Assembly: GCF_026210795.1 (NCBI RefSeq)
Contig: NC_089453.1
Coordinates: 3,350,501 to 3,414,500 of the forward strand
Origin: Rhizophagus irregularis
Taxonomy: Eukaryota; Glomeromycota; Glomeromycetes; Glomerales; Glomeraceae
Direction: 5' to 3'
DNA: 64,000 bases
Shown: positions 50,101 to 63,308 of the stretch, piece after piece
Numbering within the stretch: position 1 is the stretch's first letter
Layout: every line of letters starts with the position of its first letter
The notes under the pieces: model-generated
Seen by the model: the letters and a program-made list of their open reading frames with translations, nothing else
The model's database searches: none
What the model was told of the DNA's origin: nothing
Program-made: the position numbers and the translations under genes

Positions 50101-53100
50101 AAGTTGTAGACAAAGAAACTTGATGGGGAAATAAATAAACCTATTTATAATATAACGTAATTAACAAAATGGACGTAATTCATATATGTATCATAATATA
50201 CAATACCCGTGGTAAAGATTTAAAATATTCATCCTCGGAATCTGATCCACGTAAATTTGAATTTATAAGACGAATAGCTAAAGATTTAGATGAGCTATTA
50301 TAAAATATATTAAAAATATTAAATAATTATATTCAGAAAATTATAAATAATATAAATTAATAATTATAATTAACATACCCCGATTCTCCAATAATAAATA
50401 CAGGAATTTTAGTCAAAATACAAACAATAGTAGCCAAAACATTTTCTAATAAAGCTTCATTTTTGGCTGTATTCGGAGGACATTGCATTCTATTTATATA
50501 ATCATCCTGTTCTTCACGAATAATTTTGGAAAACATGTTTTCTCCAGTATTAATTTCGTGATTTCGTAATATTTGTTCCATTTCACAACGATATTGCTTA
50601 CGTAAATCTTGTTTATATAACCGAGAATGATAACAGAGATTAAGTGCTAGAATATAAGATCTAGTCCTTATTGTTGGATTACCAGATGGTGGGTATATAT
50701 GTCCCTTTTTATAAGCCGGTCTATTCTCAAGAGAATTATAAAAGAATTTCGCCAACGTTATAGCCCGTTTTATATCACGTAGACTAACACTATATGATTC
50801 TTCTACTTTTCGTACGAATTTTTGAGAAGCAAATAAAAGTTCAGAAAATACGGGATGTTCTAAATAATTTTTTAATTCTTTTTCAACCATAATTTGAATA
50901 TATTTGTACTCATCATTTGGTTTTATGATACCAAAGTCCAAAACATAATCCAAAATTTGATCAGGAAGTGGTTTGACTTGATAAACAAGATTAATTTTGT
51001 TTTCAACATGTCTTGCCTCAATTTGAATTCTTTTACGATAACGGTATGGATTACAAGTAGCAAATAACCGAATATTTGGATGTATAGGCTTATTCTTAAA
51101 TTTTTTATTTGATATTAAATCTGCAAGTAATCCTAAACGATTACATGTATTTATTTCATCCAATAATATCCATGTTTCACCTTTTTCTGCTTTTTTCAAA
51201 GCATCATTCATAAATATCATAATATTTTCTTCACCAATTCCGGCATGAATATTAAGAGTACATAGTTGAACTTCAACAATCATGGCTAAATATGTAATCA
51301 AACTTGTCTAAATAATGAATGCAATGGAAATTAATTAATAGTAAGTAATATCAAAATTGTAAAACGATTTAAATAATTAAACTTACCTTGCTACATCCCG
51401 CTTCACCACAAATTAAAACGGGAATATTTGCACGTACTCTTAAAAGAATTAAGGCCATCTTCATCAGATTATCAGTAGTTAAAGCATACTCTGGAAAATT
51501 CAATTCTTCATTTGATCTACGTGCTATTGTTTCCAATTTTATAAGAAGTTCAGTTGTAGTCATCGTATTATAATCTTCTAATTCCTGACCATTTAACAAT
51601 AATTTGATGTTATCGGGTACTTCATTCTTATTATTATATAAAATATAGGAGCTTAAAGTATAAGGATTAAAAAAATAAATATTATAATTTGAATTATCAA
51701 ATTGGTTAATCCTATTCTCATATTCAGGAGTTAAAGATTTAAATTGTGCTGATTTTGTTTTAATAGATTGAATTACGAAATCTTTTGAAGTACTTAATAA
51801 TGATTTGATTATTGTTGATCCGATATTAGCTTCTTTCAAATTTAATTTTAGATCATTTATTGTAAAATATTGACTTGATAAAAATCTAATTAGTTGATCC
51901 GCTAGAATATTTACAAAGATTTCAATACATTTAAACGATAATATATATTTGTCGCTTTTATTCAAAAAATATTTCATAATGAGATGTTGACAAAATTCCT
52001 CCGGTAAAGGATATTTAATATCATGTCCTAAATTTTCCTCTGTATCAATCTTTTCAAGATCGTATAATTTCAAATAATGACAAACTATTTGAATTGGACT
52101 CGTTATTTCTTGAGACACTCTAAAGTTTTCAATGTTCCAATTTAAGTATTTATGATGCGGAAATCTTAATATAGGAAGATATCTAAGTAAATTTTGATTT
52201 GCTGAAGATGATATCTCGATAAAAATAAAAGTATCAGGAATTGAAACTATTAAATTATTGTATGAAACTAATTTAAAAGTCAACAATTCAAATAAAAATA
52301 AATTCACTTCTTCGGGATAATCAGCCGATAAAATATTGATATGTAAACTTTGTATTTGCTTAAGTTTACAAGCTTTAAGTTTATTTACAAGATATTTAAG
52401 ATTCATATTATCGCTTATTAAGAAACTAAGTGGAATTTTTTGTTTAGAATAGCTAACTTCTTTCATCCACTCAGTTTTTCCTTGACCGGATAAATCAGAA
52501 GAAATACATGTTATATTTGTAAATAATTCCTGATAAACTTCCTGCAATGTGTTAGCATTTAATTCATTAATCTCTTGAGCTTCTAAAGAAAATTGATCTA
52601 AAATATAATTGGACATTTCAGATTTTCGATAACATAGAAGGGTTAATAGATAATCTTCATTCTTATATTCCAATTGCATTATTTTGATATAGTTTATAAA
52701 ATTATATTGAAATTCAAAGTCTAATATTTCTAAATTTACGATACAGAACAAGCTATTTTCATATCCATTACTTGATGCATAAAAACTCCTTTTAATGAAA
52801 ATTTTAAGTTCCTCCATCGTAGTTGATGATGTACATATCAAAATTTGCCATGGTTCGGGATAATATCCATAACTAGCATATAACGACATAATAGTGTTTG
52901 GAACTTGTATCTTATCAGTATAAGTAGCAACAAATAATTTGCCTTTTGTTATGATTTCACGTTGTCCAGTATTTTTAATTTTACGTAACTGTTTTGGAGT
53001 ATTTCTAAAAATTTTTTCTAATTCGTTTCCAATTTCACAAAGAATTTCATAATGATCTTTAAATCCATTTAAAATTCCTTGAACATCTCCATGAGATGGT

Positions 53101-56100
53101 AATTGAGCTTTACTGTTAACAAAACTAATCAACGCTTTACATTCCTCTTCATTTTCCTTATCTAAATTTTCCGATGTAAAATAATCATAAAATGACAAGA
53201 TATGGCGGGAATAAAAGAATGTTAAATAATAACATCTTTTATGCGACTGATCCAATATGACTTGCCTATAAATTTGTGAAGTAAAGCTCATTAATTTCCC
53301 TGCAATGCTAAAATAAAGAATAAAAAACAACTGTAATTCAATATAAAACATTCACCATTTTTCGAGTTCATCATCTAAAAATTTACGATAATCTTCCATG
53401 TTATTTGTTCCTTGTAATTTCTTTTCAAATTTTCTATAACAAAGATGTCCAATTTGCATCAACATGGAAGCTGTATTAATTATTTCTTGTACGACATCAA
53501 CTTGATGAATAAATTCATCCAAAACATTCTTTGACACTTCCTCTTCTTTGTCAATTATTATTTTACTAATAATTGACTCGTCAATCAAAAGAGCTCGTCT
53601 ACGTAAATCTAACATTTCATTTAAATTATATTTCACGTTAGATTTAGAGGAATATTCTAAGAAAACCATGCATTTGCCTTTTACATCACGTGCAAAAGTG
53701 TAAGTTCCATTAAGCACAGCATTCTTAATTTTCTCTTTAGTATCTTCGTCGCCATTTTGAATTTTATTGTATATATTTTGAAATATTGAATTGTTACTAT
53801 TACATAATGCAATCTTTTCTCTTAAAGTATGATCCTTCTCAACAATACGAAGTAACTCTTCCAGAAAATCACTAATAGTTTCTTTATTCTTATCCAATAT
53901 AGGAAATAAAAATTGGTTCACTTGAACAAGTAATGAGAGTTGAGTCAATTTTTCATCCGAATGATCGTTCACATCATTAAACAAAATTTTAATATCATGT
54001 TTGCTGATTTTCATTAGAAATCCTATAAGGTCATCAGCATTTGATAACTCCTTTATTAATTCCCAACAATCTTGATTAACCTTAATCAAATTTTTATCAA
54101 GATAATCGAAAAGATTATTTGTTTTTTCAAGTTCCATGGAATCATCTTTTAAATTACGGATTGATTTAGATAACCAATCATCATCGTTGTGTTGTACTCC
54201 AAAAATTTCCACAACTTTTTCTAGCTTCTCAAGTCGTTCGATCCATTTTGAGAAATTGACAAGAGTTTTTAGTAATCTTTCGCTCATCTCACAGTCTTCT
54301 ATTAAATCAAGCTCTGAATTAATATCCGTAACGTTTCTCCAAAGTAAATATGCTTCTGAACATTTAAGCTTTCCCCATTCTTCAAGTCGTTTATAAAGAG
54401 CATTATACTTATCAAAAACAATCGGAATTAATTTTTGTGCTATGTATTCTACTTTTGTTGCTGCAGCATCTTCCTTAATGCAGACTTCAAAGATATTTCG
54501 AAAAATTTGAGATTGGCGAAACTTGTAGCAACGCTTTGCACACTCCAAAGTTTTCCCATGAAACGCCAAATAATCTGGTGCTAACGCCTGTTTCATTTCT
54601 ACTTTATCTAAATTTGTCGTGTGCTGTTTTATATCTTTAATATAATCATTTACATCCGTTACTTGAGCAACTGGACAAAATTCGGTATAAAAGGTAAGAA
54701 GTATGGCATTCCGAAATCGATAATTATTATAAAGCTTTCTGATTTTCGCAATTTCATCTCGAGTGACAGTTATAGCTCGAAAGACAATTATATCACCTAA
54801 AAAATTCTTTTTGGAAGCCGAACAAAAATATGTAAATAGTCTTTTGTCAGAATATACTAAAAGTTGTTGTAATAATTGCATATCAATCATTTTTTCAACG
54901 AATAATAAGCCAAGTTCGTTAATAGACCCTCCAATACGTTTAATAAATGGATGTGAATTAAGTTTTGAAACATTCCCGTCAGCAAATAATATAGCGTCCC
55001 AAAATTTACCAGCTTTTAAAATATTTAAATGATGGTGTTGTGAGGAAGTAAATGCGGATGCTTGATTTTGCAATATAGTCATAATATGATATAAAATATC
55101 TTCGCTCATCCTAAAATTTATAATAAATTAGTTAAGTATTTTTAAATTATGGAGTACTTCTTTTTGAAAGAAAAAAATAATTTAAACTTACGAGTTCGGA
55201 ACCTCTAAAATCTCGCCCTTGTGAGAGCATATTACAAATATATTGTGTAATAACTCATCACTAGCTTGTCGAACGGTCTTGTTTAATATTTCTTTTACCA
55301 AGTTCAAAAATAATTTTTTAACGTCATCTTGATCTAACGTTACTATTAATATCGTTGCGGCAAAGATATGAATTTCTAAACATTCCTTTACTATTTTCAT
55401 AGCGGTATCCGTTAAACCTTGCCAAATATTAATCCTGTAACCAAGCAAAGGATGAATCCGTTCTAATTGTTGAAATATCAGAAAAATAAATTTGCTTTCG
55501 TTTAATGAACTGCTTGCGTAAAGTTTAGACGAAAGATTTTTAATCCAAGTTGTACATATGTTTGGAATCTTTTTCTCTTTGTCAGAAAAATCACTACGAA
55601 ACCAATTATCTAACAGTTCTGGAAATATATTTAATAATTCCAAAATATAAGATTTAGATATTAATTCTAATGATTTAACAAATTGTTCATCACACCAATT
55701 TAGACTAAGAAGGAGTCTTTTAATGGAAGCAATATTTTTGTTTGTCCATTCCTTGCTTGAATTCTCAAGTAAAAATAAAGTACGGGACTGAAAAACTTCG
55801 GACAAATCATATCGATAGCCTATCGGAAGCTTTATAAACCGGGATTCTAAAGCAACAGCATCATCATCATCATGAGAGATAATCTTTCGAACTTGTTCGA
55901 TAAAACACCTAAAAATAGTTTTGTCCAGTTTGCTATTGCGCAAAAGAACATCACTCCATAGTTTAAAAAGGGAATTCGTATTATGACATAATTGAATTGA
56001 CCACTTAAAAAAAAAATCAACAATAGTTAAATTTTTTTTTAAGAAAAAAAAATTATATAGTCAATAATTAAATTACCTTTGCGACTTTAATATAAACTTG

Positions 56101-57042
56101 AGGTTCAATATTTTCAATATAAGGTCCGATTATTTGAACAAATTTCGCTAAATTTTCGCTAGAATATTTTAAGGTTTTTAACTGATCGATGAAGGTATAA
56201 TTAGGATCAATTTCAGCCGAAATTGTAAAAATAACTGACCAATCAAATTGCATCTGAAAAGCATTATGTCGGACTAGAACTAAAATAGCAGTATACATTA
56301 GGTCTTTAGTATTTGAAAGTAAAGTTTCTTGATTATAGCTTTCGAGTGCGTTAAGTAATAATTTAGATTGGAAACTAACTGGCAGTTCATGGAACGTGCC
56401 TTTCTCCCTTGAAATATAATAACCTAAGATAAGACACAAGAAAAGCCGTTTTTCTTTGAATTTATCACCAATATGACTGAAAATGAAGTCAAGACTTGAA
56501 GCGCGGATCGTACGATAATTGTAAAGGGATAATAAATGTTGATATTCCATAACTTTATCTTTTAGGTTACTACCCTTGATAGAATTATAAATATAATCTA
56601 CAAAAGCAAAATCATGTATAGCGTATAAGCTATATTGATGATTACTATTCCATATATCAAATTGATTATCTCTTTCAATATCCAACGTGCGACAATCTTG
56701 AAAACTTTCTTCTAATCCTTCGAATACAATTTTTTCATTTCCTTTAGAAAACATAGACGGTACTATGTGAACAGCATATTTATATTGAATAAGTTCAACG
56801 CGAATAATATGAAAGAAATTTGGTTTGTACAAAGAAATAGTAATCAGATCAGATTTCCAATAAGTTAGATTTTGTTGACGAAGCTTTACAATAGGGTTTC
56901 CCCATGAACCTAGTTCCTTCCTATTGCCAAGAACTACAGGTTGTCCAATTTTATCAACACCTTCTGGCAAGTGAACATGGAAAGTAATTTGGATTTCATT
57001 ATATAACCTACTACCGGGATATGGAGTAAACCAATCATTCAT
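44148..57042 (-). CDS. RNF213-like giant AAA+ protein, copy C (intact, two extra introns)
   Basis: Fourteen exons: 56077-57042, 55192-56003, 53356-55110, 51387-53265, 50379-51307, 50207-50294, 50005-50140, 49774-49930, 49187-49706, 49050-49104, 48864-48969, 47672-48781, 44309-47579, 44148-44216; 3950 aa, phases consistent. It is more diverged from A and B than they are from each other. The N-terminus is extended (MNDWFTPYPGSR) before the CBM20 (ITFHVHLPEG, KELGSWGNP, YWKSD). AAA3: P-loop GEAGCSKTS (Ser for Gly, K1804), Walker B ILLDEIN intact. AAA4: P-loop GESGSSKS, Walker B IVLLEN, so both acidic positions differ from the usual DE. Two introns (50295-50378 and 50141-50206) cut AAA4, the first inside the P-loop, and are absent in A and B. 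The last exon encodes a short Lys/Arg-rich tail; no RING. Confidence 0.92.
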
Positions 57043-57760
57043 GTTCGTTAATTATCTTGTTTAAAATAAATTGCTACTTTAATTAATTTAGCAAATTAAA
57101 TGATCAATTATCGAAAAAAATAATTAAAAAAAAAAGAAAAAAGAATACGTACACCACATTTTTTGGCGTTAATTATATATTTGCTCATGAAAAGTCGTAA
57201 CAAACTTGGAAACAAAAAGAAAATACTAACTCGATATAGATTATCATTACTAATTACGAAACAGACTTGACTAATTTTATTTTAGTTCTTGCGCTACCTG
57301 AAACATTGATCATCACCAAAACAATATATTTTTGTTTTTGGTTCGGTAATTGTTCTATGAAACAGGAATTAATAGTTATTCGGAAAGTGACTGTTGTCTG
57401 ACCACCTCCTGATGATTTACGTAGGATGAATAACAACTCAGCAAATTCTTATTGCAAATACATGAAAGGCACGATAGTGCCGCAGTTATGAAGTCACGTG
57501 TGTCGAGTAACTGTTTTATCAGGCTTACTTAATAGGTAGTAGGCTATTCTTTTTTTTGGTAAAATGAGATACTTTATTAATTATATGATAAAGAACATAT
57601 AAATATATAAAATACAATCTAAAGTTTGGTAACGAAATTACTTTCCTCCATACCAAAACCGTTACTCCATCGATAGTAGGATATTCTGTACTAGTACGAA
57701 TTGTACGGTACGGGTTGATCAAATTTCCCAAAAAAAAAAGGTATTGAGTAAAATAGGACC
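57043..57760. other. Spacer upstream of copy C
   Basis: No gene supported. About 57290-57330 (GCGCTACCTGAAACATTGATCATCACC) resembles the DNA just upstream of the copy A promoter (GCGCATGAAACATCGATCATCACC), so the 5' flank was also part of the ancestral duplication. From about 57660 the sequence becomes rich in GTACGG/CGTACG motifs that belong to the following repeats. Confidence 0.45.
57171..57184 (-). promoter_or_regulatory. TATA-like element upstream of copy C
   Basis: Minus strand AAATATATAATT, about 135 bp before the copy C start codon, at the same distance as the conserved TATA block of copies A and B. The surrounding 20-mer of A and B is not conserved here, so support is by position and composition only. 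Confidence 0.25.
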
Positions 57761-58496
57761 GTACGGTAACGCAAATTAGTACGTACGTATGTTTTTTATT
57801 GTTCGTACGTACATTTACAGCTAATCAATTTTTTTATACTAGTACGTACGAAAGTTTTAAAATTTTCGTACTAATTTGAGTTTTCGTACAATCGTACGAC
57901 TTTGCATTTTTGTATTTTTGTGCAACTTCGAATATTGTTTTTAACAAAATATCTTACTAATTATAAAATTCAATGTTAAATTATAAAATTAACAAAATTC
58001 TTTGAAGATAAGCTTATAAATTTTCATTCCTTTAATATATTCAGCTCCATAATAATAAAACTGGCCATTAAAATAATAACTAAATTTTATTGGTTTATTT
58101 ATAATTAATTTTTTCAATTCTTTATCATATTTTATTTTATATATAAATTAGACAACCATATTTAGCATTTACAAAATATAATTTTTGGTATTATGTGGCA
58201 AAGAAGTAAAAAATTAAAAGAGATATTTACGATGACAGAACGTTAAAATCATTATATTACAAATTCATAAATTAATCAGATTGATCATTACACAATTATT
58301 ATATTACTTTATTACTAGAAGAGTAGTTAATTATTATATTACTCAAATATTGTGTGCAACATATTCATCTCAAAAATTTGATCACATGATGTTACAATGT
58401 AAAATATTAGTACGAAAAAATCAAAATTTATTTTTAAGGTCCGTCTAAAAATTAATTTTTTTTTTTGAACGTCCGTACTAATTTGTATTACCGTAC
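57761..58496. mobile_element. Probable non-autonomous TIR element with GTACGGTAA ends
   Basis: GTACGGTAACGCAAATTAGT at the left end (57761-57780, continuing ACG) is matched by its reverse complement at 58474-58496 with 21 of 23 bases identical. CGTACG/GTACGTAC palindromes recur inside each end. No clear target duplication and no coding frame. Superfamily not assigned. Confidence 0.6.
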
Positions 58497-58566
58497 AGTA
58501 CTAATTTACAATATACTCCAAAAAAAATTTCAAAAATTCCGTACTGTACCATATATATTATATATA

Positions 58567-59040
58567 GAGCCAGTACAGTACGGTTTTATATGTCCAAATA
58601 AATACGGACATTAATATCCAATAATCCAAATAACCACCATAGTTAAATGGACATTAGTGTCCAAATAATCATCATGCTAAATAAATATAAATCAATTAAA
58701 ACAATGAAAAATGCATGACATATTACTTTGCCAAATAAGGGTATTTGTTATCATACGGCTGTGGCTACAAATCAGTATAATAAATTAATTTTTTCTAAGA
58801 AAAAAAAAAATCATTGTCTCAAATAATGTCCTCAGCAACAACAGAAAAAGCTGTCGATTATCTTAATGTACCATCAATGTCCATATTATATGTGGTTATT
58901 TGGGCACCAATGTCCATTTAATTATGGTGGTTATTTGAACACTCAATGTCCATTTAACTATGGTGGTTATTTGGACATTAATGTCCGTAGTTATTTGGAT
59001 ATATAAAAAAAAAATTAACTGTACCATATTGTACTAGCTC
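58567..59040. mobile_element. MITE with ~90-bp internal inverted repeats, TA flanks
   Basis: The ends GAGCCAGTACAGTACGG and CCATATTGTACTAGCTC are inverted repeats with a few mismatches. Inside, blocks built from CCAAATAACCACCATAGTTA and GGACATTAATGTCC occur inverted in both halves. A TA lies on each side (58565-58566 and 59041-59042), compatible with a Tc1/mariner-type duplication. The element appears to sit within another GTACGG-rich inverted repeat (58530-58560 against 59050-59095), suggesting nesting. Confidence 0.65.
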
Positions 59041-59042
59041 TA

Positions 59043-61767
59043 ATATTAATATAGTACGGTACGGTCGGTACGGTACGGAATTTTGGAAAATGATCAACAG
59101 TACTGAATATCTATATAATCTTACATAATAGGTATTTTTTTTATACAACTTAGTAACTGTTTGTACTAACATAAATCACCAATTTCTTTTTATCCTCACG
59201 AACAGGAAAATGCAAATATCTAAAACATAACCACACGAAGCAATAGAAGCACATTTCCAGATAAAATTTAGATCAGTGACGCTTTATTATAAATTATGTG
59301 TATATCGAGTTAATAAAATTTTAATTCCAATTTTCCTGAATTATCGAAACTATTGTACAATTATAAACAAAACATATCAAATTAAAAAAAAATTTCGATT
59401 CGCAGTTAAAAATCAAAATTGCTGCGCCACACTGCCCATACATTATTCGTACAGCATGCCAAATATTGACGTATTATTTTAAAAGCTGTTACCTAACTGT
59501 ACTGTTTGTTTAACACCGATGTTGATTTTATCGTCTTTTAGAGTGAGTTGCCTTATTGACACTATTAAGTGATAATATCCCAATTGTATTTTTATTCAAA
59601 TTGAACTTCCTTCTAGACTTTTTAAAAAAATCTGGTCATCAAACAAACAACTAAGTTGAAACAGTCCTAACATTGTCTCAACATATTATTTTAACATTTC
59701 TTTAAAGTTTTATTTATGTTTTATTCATTTATCAAATTTAAGTTTTAGAAATGGTGTTTACATGAGAAAACAAAAACACAAATTCACCGGATTTCGGTAC
59801 AAATTAGGTATTTTTCATCCAATTTACAAACTGGATTGGATGAAAGCTGGATATCTGAAAAAAAATCTGGATTGAACCAGATACAAATCGAAGTACTACC
59901 AGAAGTCATTGAAGAATATTCTTTCCACATAAATTTTCTTTCTAGAAAGTTCTCAATTTTCATAAATTAACATTTTATTAAATTATGATTAAATGAAAAT
60001 CGATATGTCATCATTCATACTAAACGTTATGTCTCACTACGCCAACAAAAAAGGTACTATTTACTACTTTATAGCCTCAGATGGAGTTCCCTTGCTAAAC
60101 TTGTATTGCACATTATTAATCAATTTAAAACAGAAGACCTAAATCATGTTAAAAACAAGAAACTGATCCATGTTATATAGTATATACAGTATATGCAACA
60201 GTCAATTTCCTTCTTGTAAAGAAACGTAGGAATGCTTATTATGGATCACTGTTCCAAATTAGCGAGAAATAAATACCTGGTCATATTAAAAGTGAAAGAA
60301 TTTATGAATCAGCTGTGCTCCTCTGAATATTGTAAGAATTGATCAAGCTGAAATTCGCTCCAAAAACGAATGTTTTGATCCTACCTTCTTTTTATTTTTA
60401 TTTTTATTTTATAGCTAGTAGAACTCGTACATAGGAGTGTATAAAGACAACTAACTGTCTATCGTTATTATAGTCCTACAGGAGCTACACGCGCAAATAG
60501 AACTGGACCAAAAGTTAAACTGTCAACATTTCATGGATGTATGTTGCTCATGAACGAAATGTTTTACCTGCTCTCTAATGTACTTATTTTAGTATAATGA
60601 AGATTCTTCAATTATTAATTAAATGTAATATATTACTTGATATATAAATTCAATTTTTCATCGACACTTCATTTGCAGAATTGCGAATAAAAGAAAATAA
60701 ATAAATAAAATAAAAAAATTAAATAAAAAATATATGTTTAACAGATAAAAACTGTAAAAGAAATAAAAAAAATAATTATAACAAAGTCAACTCAAACGGG
60801 TCATCCAATATTACTTGACCTATTCAGAACTCTAAATAAATTAAAATGTTATATAAATTAATCGCAAAAAAGGTATTTACAGTATTACAGTCTTTTATAA
60901 GCTCAAAAATTAAACTCGCATAAAAAAAGTAAGCTGAGGAAGATGAAGATGATACTTCTTTTAAAGATATTACAGAAGTTATTATCTCTTTTAATATTAA
61001 GCGACTCATGATATTTTCGATAACAGATAACTACGAAACTATAGCTTGTATAATAATAAGACAAATCCATATAATTATAAAAAAATGTCTCTAGAAAAAT
61101 ATAATTATCATGCAAAGGTATTTATTTTCAAAAATAACTACAAAATAGCCAGAATAATTATTTTGGACATTAATAATATTTGTAATCTCTCGTCGTTTCT
61201 TTCAGCTGGAATGTAGACGTGGATTGTTCAGAATACTAATTTGCAAAATTGCAGCTGATTAAATAGCCAGGAAATTTTTTAATTTTTTAATTTTTTAAAT
61301 CATTAATGATTGTTAATCACATGTTAGAAACGCTCCCAGAGCCTGGAGAGCTCCATGAAATATTTTTTTTTTTTCAAAAAAAATTAATGTATGTAATTTT
61401 ATATCAAAAATGCTGATATTTAGTTTGTATAGCAAAGCATGATAGTTATATAAAATAAAACTTATATTTTTGAATAACTTATACTTATTGCAACTTATAA
61501 ACTGATACAAATTTAATTGTTTTTTTTCTTATTCTTTTATATTTATTCTTTAATAGTTTATTTCAAATCGTATTTATTTAATAAATTTTACATTTCTCAA
61601 TCTATTCTTAAAGTTGTTCTACATTTTTGAAAAGATATATTACAAATTAATTACATCTGCAATTCTGCAAATATACTGTAATATTAACAAAGTAGTGCTT
61701 TTAAAAAATGAAACATTATTAATATAATTATTAATTTAATTCAATTTAGATTTTTACTTCAAATCAC
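59043..61767. other. Spacer between copies C and D
   Basis: About 2.7 kb with no gene, RNA or complete element that I can support. About 59050-59100 is a GTACGG-rich inverted-repeat remnant. Near 59810-59880 there are short inverted/direct copies of a CAAACTGGATTGGATGAAA-like motif. The few short frames present are AT-driven and show no domain. Confidence 0.4.
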
Positions 61768-61874
61768 CGGGGGTGTTCATCACCGTTGGCCAAAATTATC
61801 AATTTTTACCGGTACTATATTTTTTTAATGCTGGTCGATCATCATAATTTCAGTCACCAGTGATCATCACCCCG
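61768..61874. repeat. Possible short MITE or hairpin (GGGGTG ends)
   Basis: The left end GGGGGTGTTCATCACC and the right end GGTGATGATCACCCCG-like reverse complement (right strand reads GTGATCATCACCCCG) form an imperfect inverted repeat of about 30 bp around a 40-bp centre. No target duplication found. Confidence 0.35.
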
Positions 61875-61994
61875 TGATAGTTAGAAAAATTCTTTAATTT
61901 ATTTAATAAATTTTCCAGTTCAAAAATAAACTTAATATTGGCACTTCTTATAATTCAAATGAAATTTATAGTATTATAATCACTATTATAGGTA

Positions 61995-62875
61995 CAGTCA
62001 CCTCGGAAAGTATCGCTCAATTTGAAAATTAAGACAAAAATAAAAATATTCATATTTTTCCACTAGTATATGTATTAATAAAAAGTTTATATCTAGTTTG
62101 CTTCCTATACTACATCAAATTTTCACAATGCCAGGGTGGCAGCCTTTTCAAAAACAGAACTATTTAAATTTTTATTTTTCCTTCAGTACAGCTTTAAGTT
62201 CACCTACAGCTCTTGGAAGGTGGTCACACTTCTGGGCAATATATTGGATCTTTTCTAATTGTTCTTTACTTGGTTTAAACCAAATAAATTTATTGGTAAA
62301 TCAGTAGTTGCAATTTTATTTAATTTTAGCTGATTTTTGGCTTAAGATGAAGGTTATAATAATTTTGCCACTTGTAATTATCTTGACACCCAGTGATCCA
62401 AATTTGATGATCAAAGGCTCATTGGATTCATCTTATCAAGATGAGTTGAATGGTGATTGGCACATACCTCTAGAATCAATATATGCTAAAGTGTGCATTA
62501 AAACATATTTTGGACGTTTTGGATATTAACCCGTGATATACTAATGTTATACACATGATCCAGCTATCATTCAACGCCTTTCAATAAGACAAATCCAATG
62601 AGCCTTTGATCATCAAAATCGGACCATTGAATAGTGAGATATTCCTGATTTTGTGAAATTCAGAATTCTGAAAAATTAGAATGTTTTAAGGTATATCTTG
62701 GCATTTATTGATCCTAAAAATATGACACAACTAACATTTGACTCATCTTGATGTGACAAATCCAATGAGCTTTTATTTATCAAATTCGGATCACTGGATA
62801 CTAGGATAATCATAGTGGCCAAATAATTATGACCTCCATCTGTAAGTAATAGTGCAATACTTTCTGAGGTGACTG
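61995..62875. mobile_element. Non-autonomous Tc1/mariner-type element
   Basis: The termini CAGTCACCTCGGAAAGTAT and its reverse complement ATACTTTCTGAGGTGACTG differ at one base within 19, start with CAGT and are flanked by TA on both sides (61993-61994 and 62876-62877), as expected for Tc1/mariner insertion. An internal motif related to GACAAATCCAATGAGCCTTT, followed by a CAAA-TCGGA-CA-TGGATA block, occurs three times: once inverted near 62390-62435, and directly near 62588 and 62755. No intact transposase frame. A minus-strand segment, KPSKEQLEKIQYIAQKCDHL, near 62210-62290 may be a transposase relic. Confidence 0.82.
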
Positions 62876-62877
62876 TA

Positions 62878-63308
62878 CCATTCCTGGTTATTGGTTACTG
62901 TAACTTTTGCAAATAAATGGGCAGAAACTCCATTCAATTAATGGGTTTCGCTTAAATTTCATTTTTATTATTAAATATAAATATTTATAATAATAAATAT
63001 TGAGAACAAATAAACAATTTACTTAATGGTAAAATGAATTTAAGATGAAACAAAAAAATATAAATAATATAAAAGAATTTCAAGCTATATATATAAGAAG
63101 TAAAGTACAGCCAAAAAAATTTACTAATTAGTTTTAGAACTAAAATTACAAATCTTTAACTTTTTATATATAATGTAAATAGTACTAAGTAAAATCATAC
63201 CAATAAAATTTTTTATTCTAAAATAACTATAAAGTAATTTATGTTTAAAAAAAAAATATGCAAATAATATATATAACTACTATATTTAAAATACTAAGCC
63301 AATTTATT
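62878..63308. other. Spacer downstream of copy D
   Basis: AT-rich DNA with no gene; presumably includes the copy D 3' untranslated region. No element ends recognised. Confidence 0.4.

Noticed and set aside
6775-57042. Possibility that the separate open frames are many small genes
   Set aside because: Frames join through short GT-AG (one GC-AG) introns at the same positions in three copies with consistent phase, and the joined order matches RNF213.
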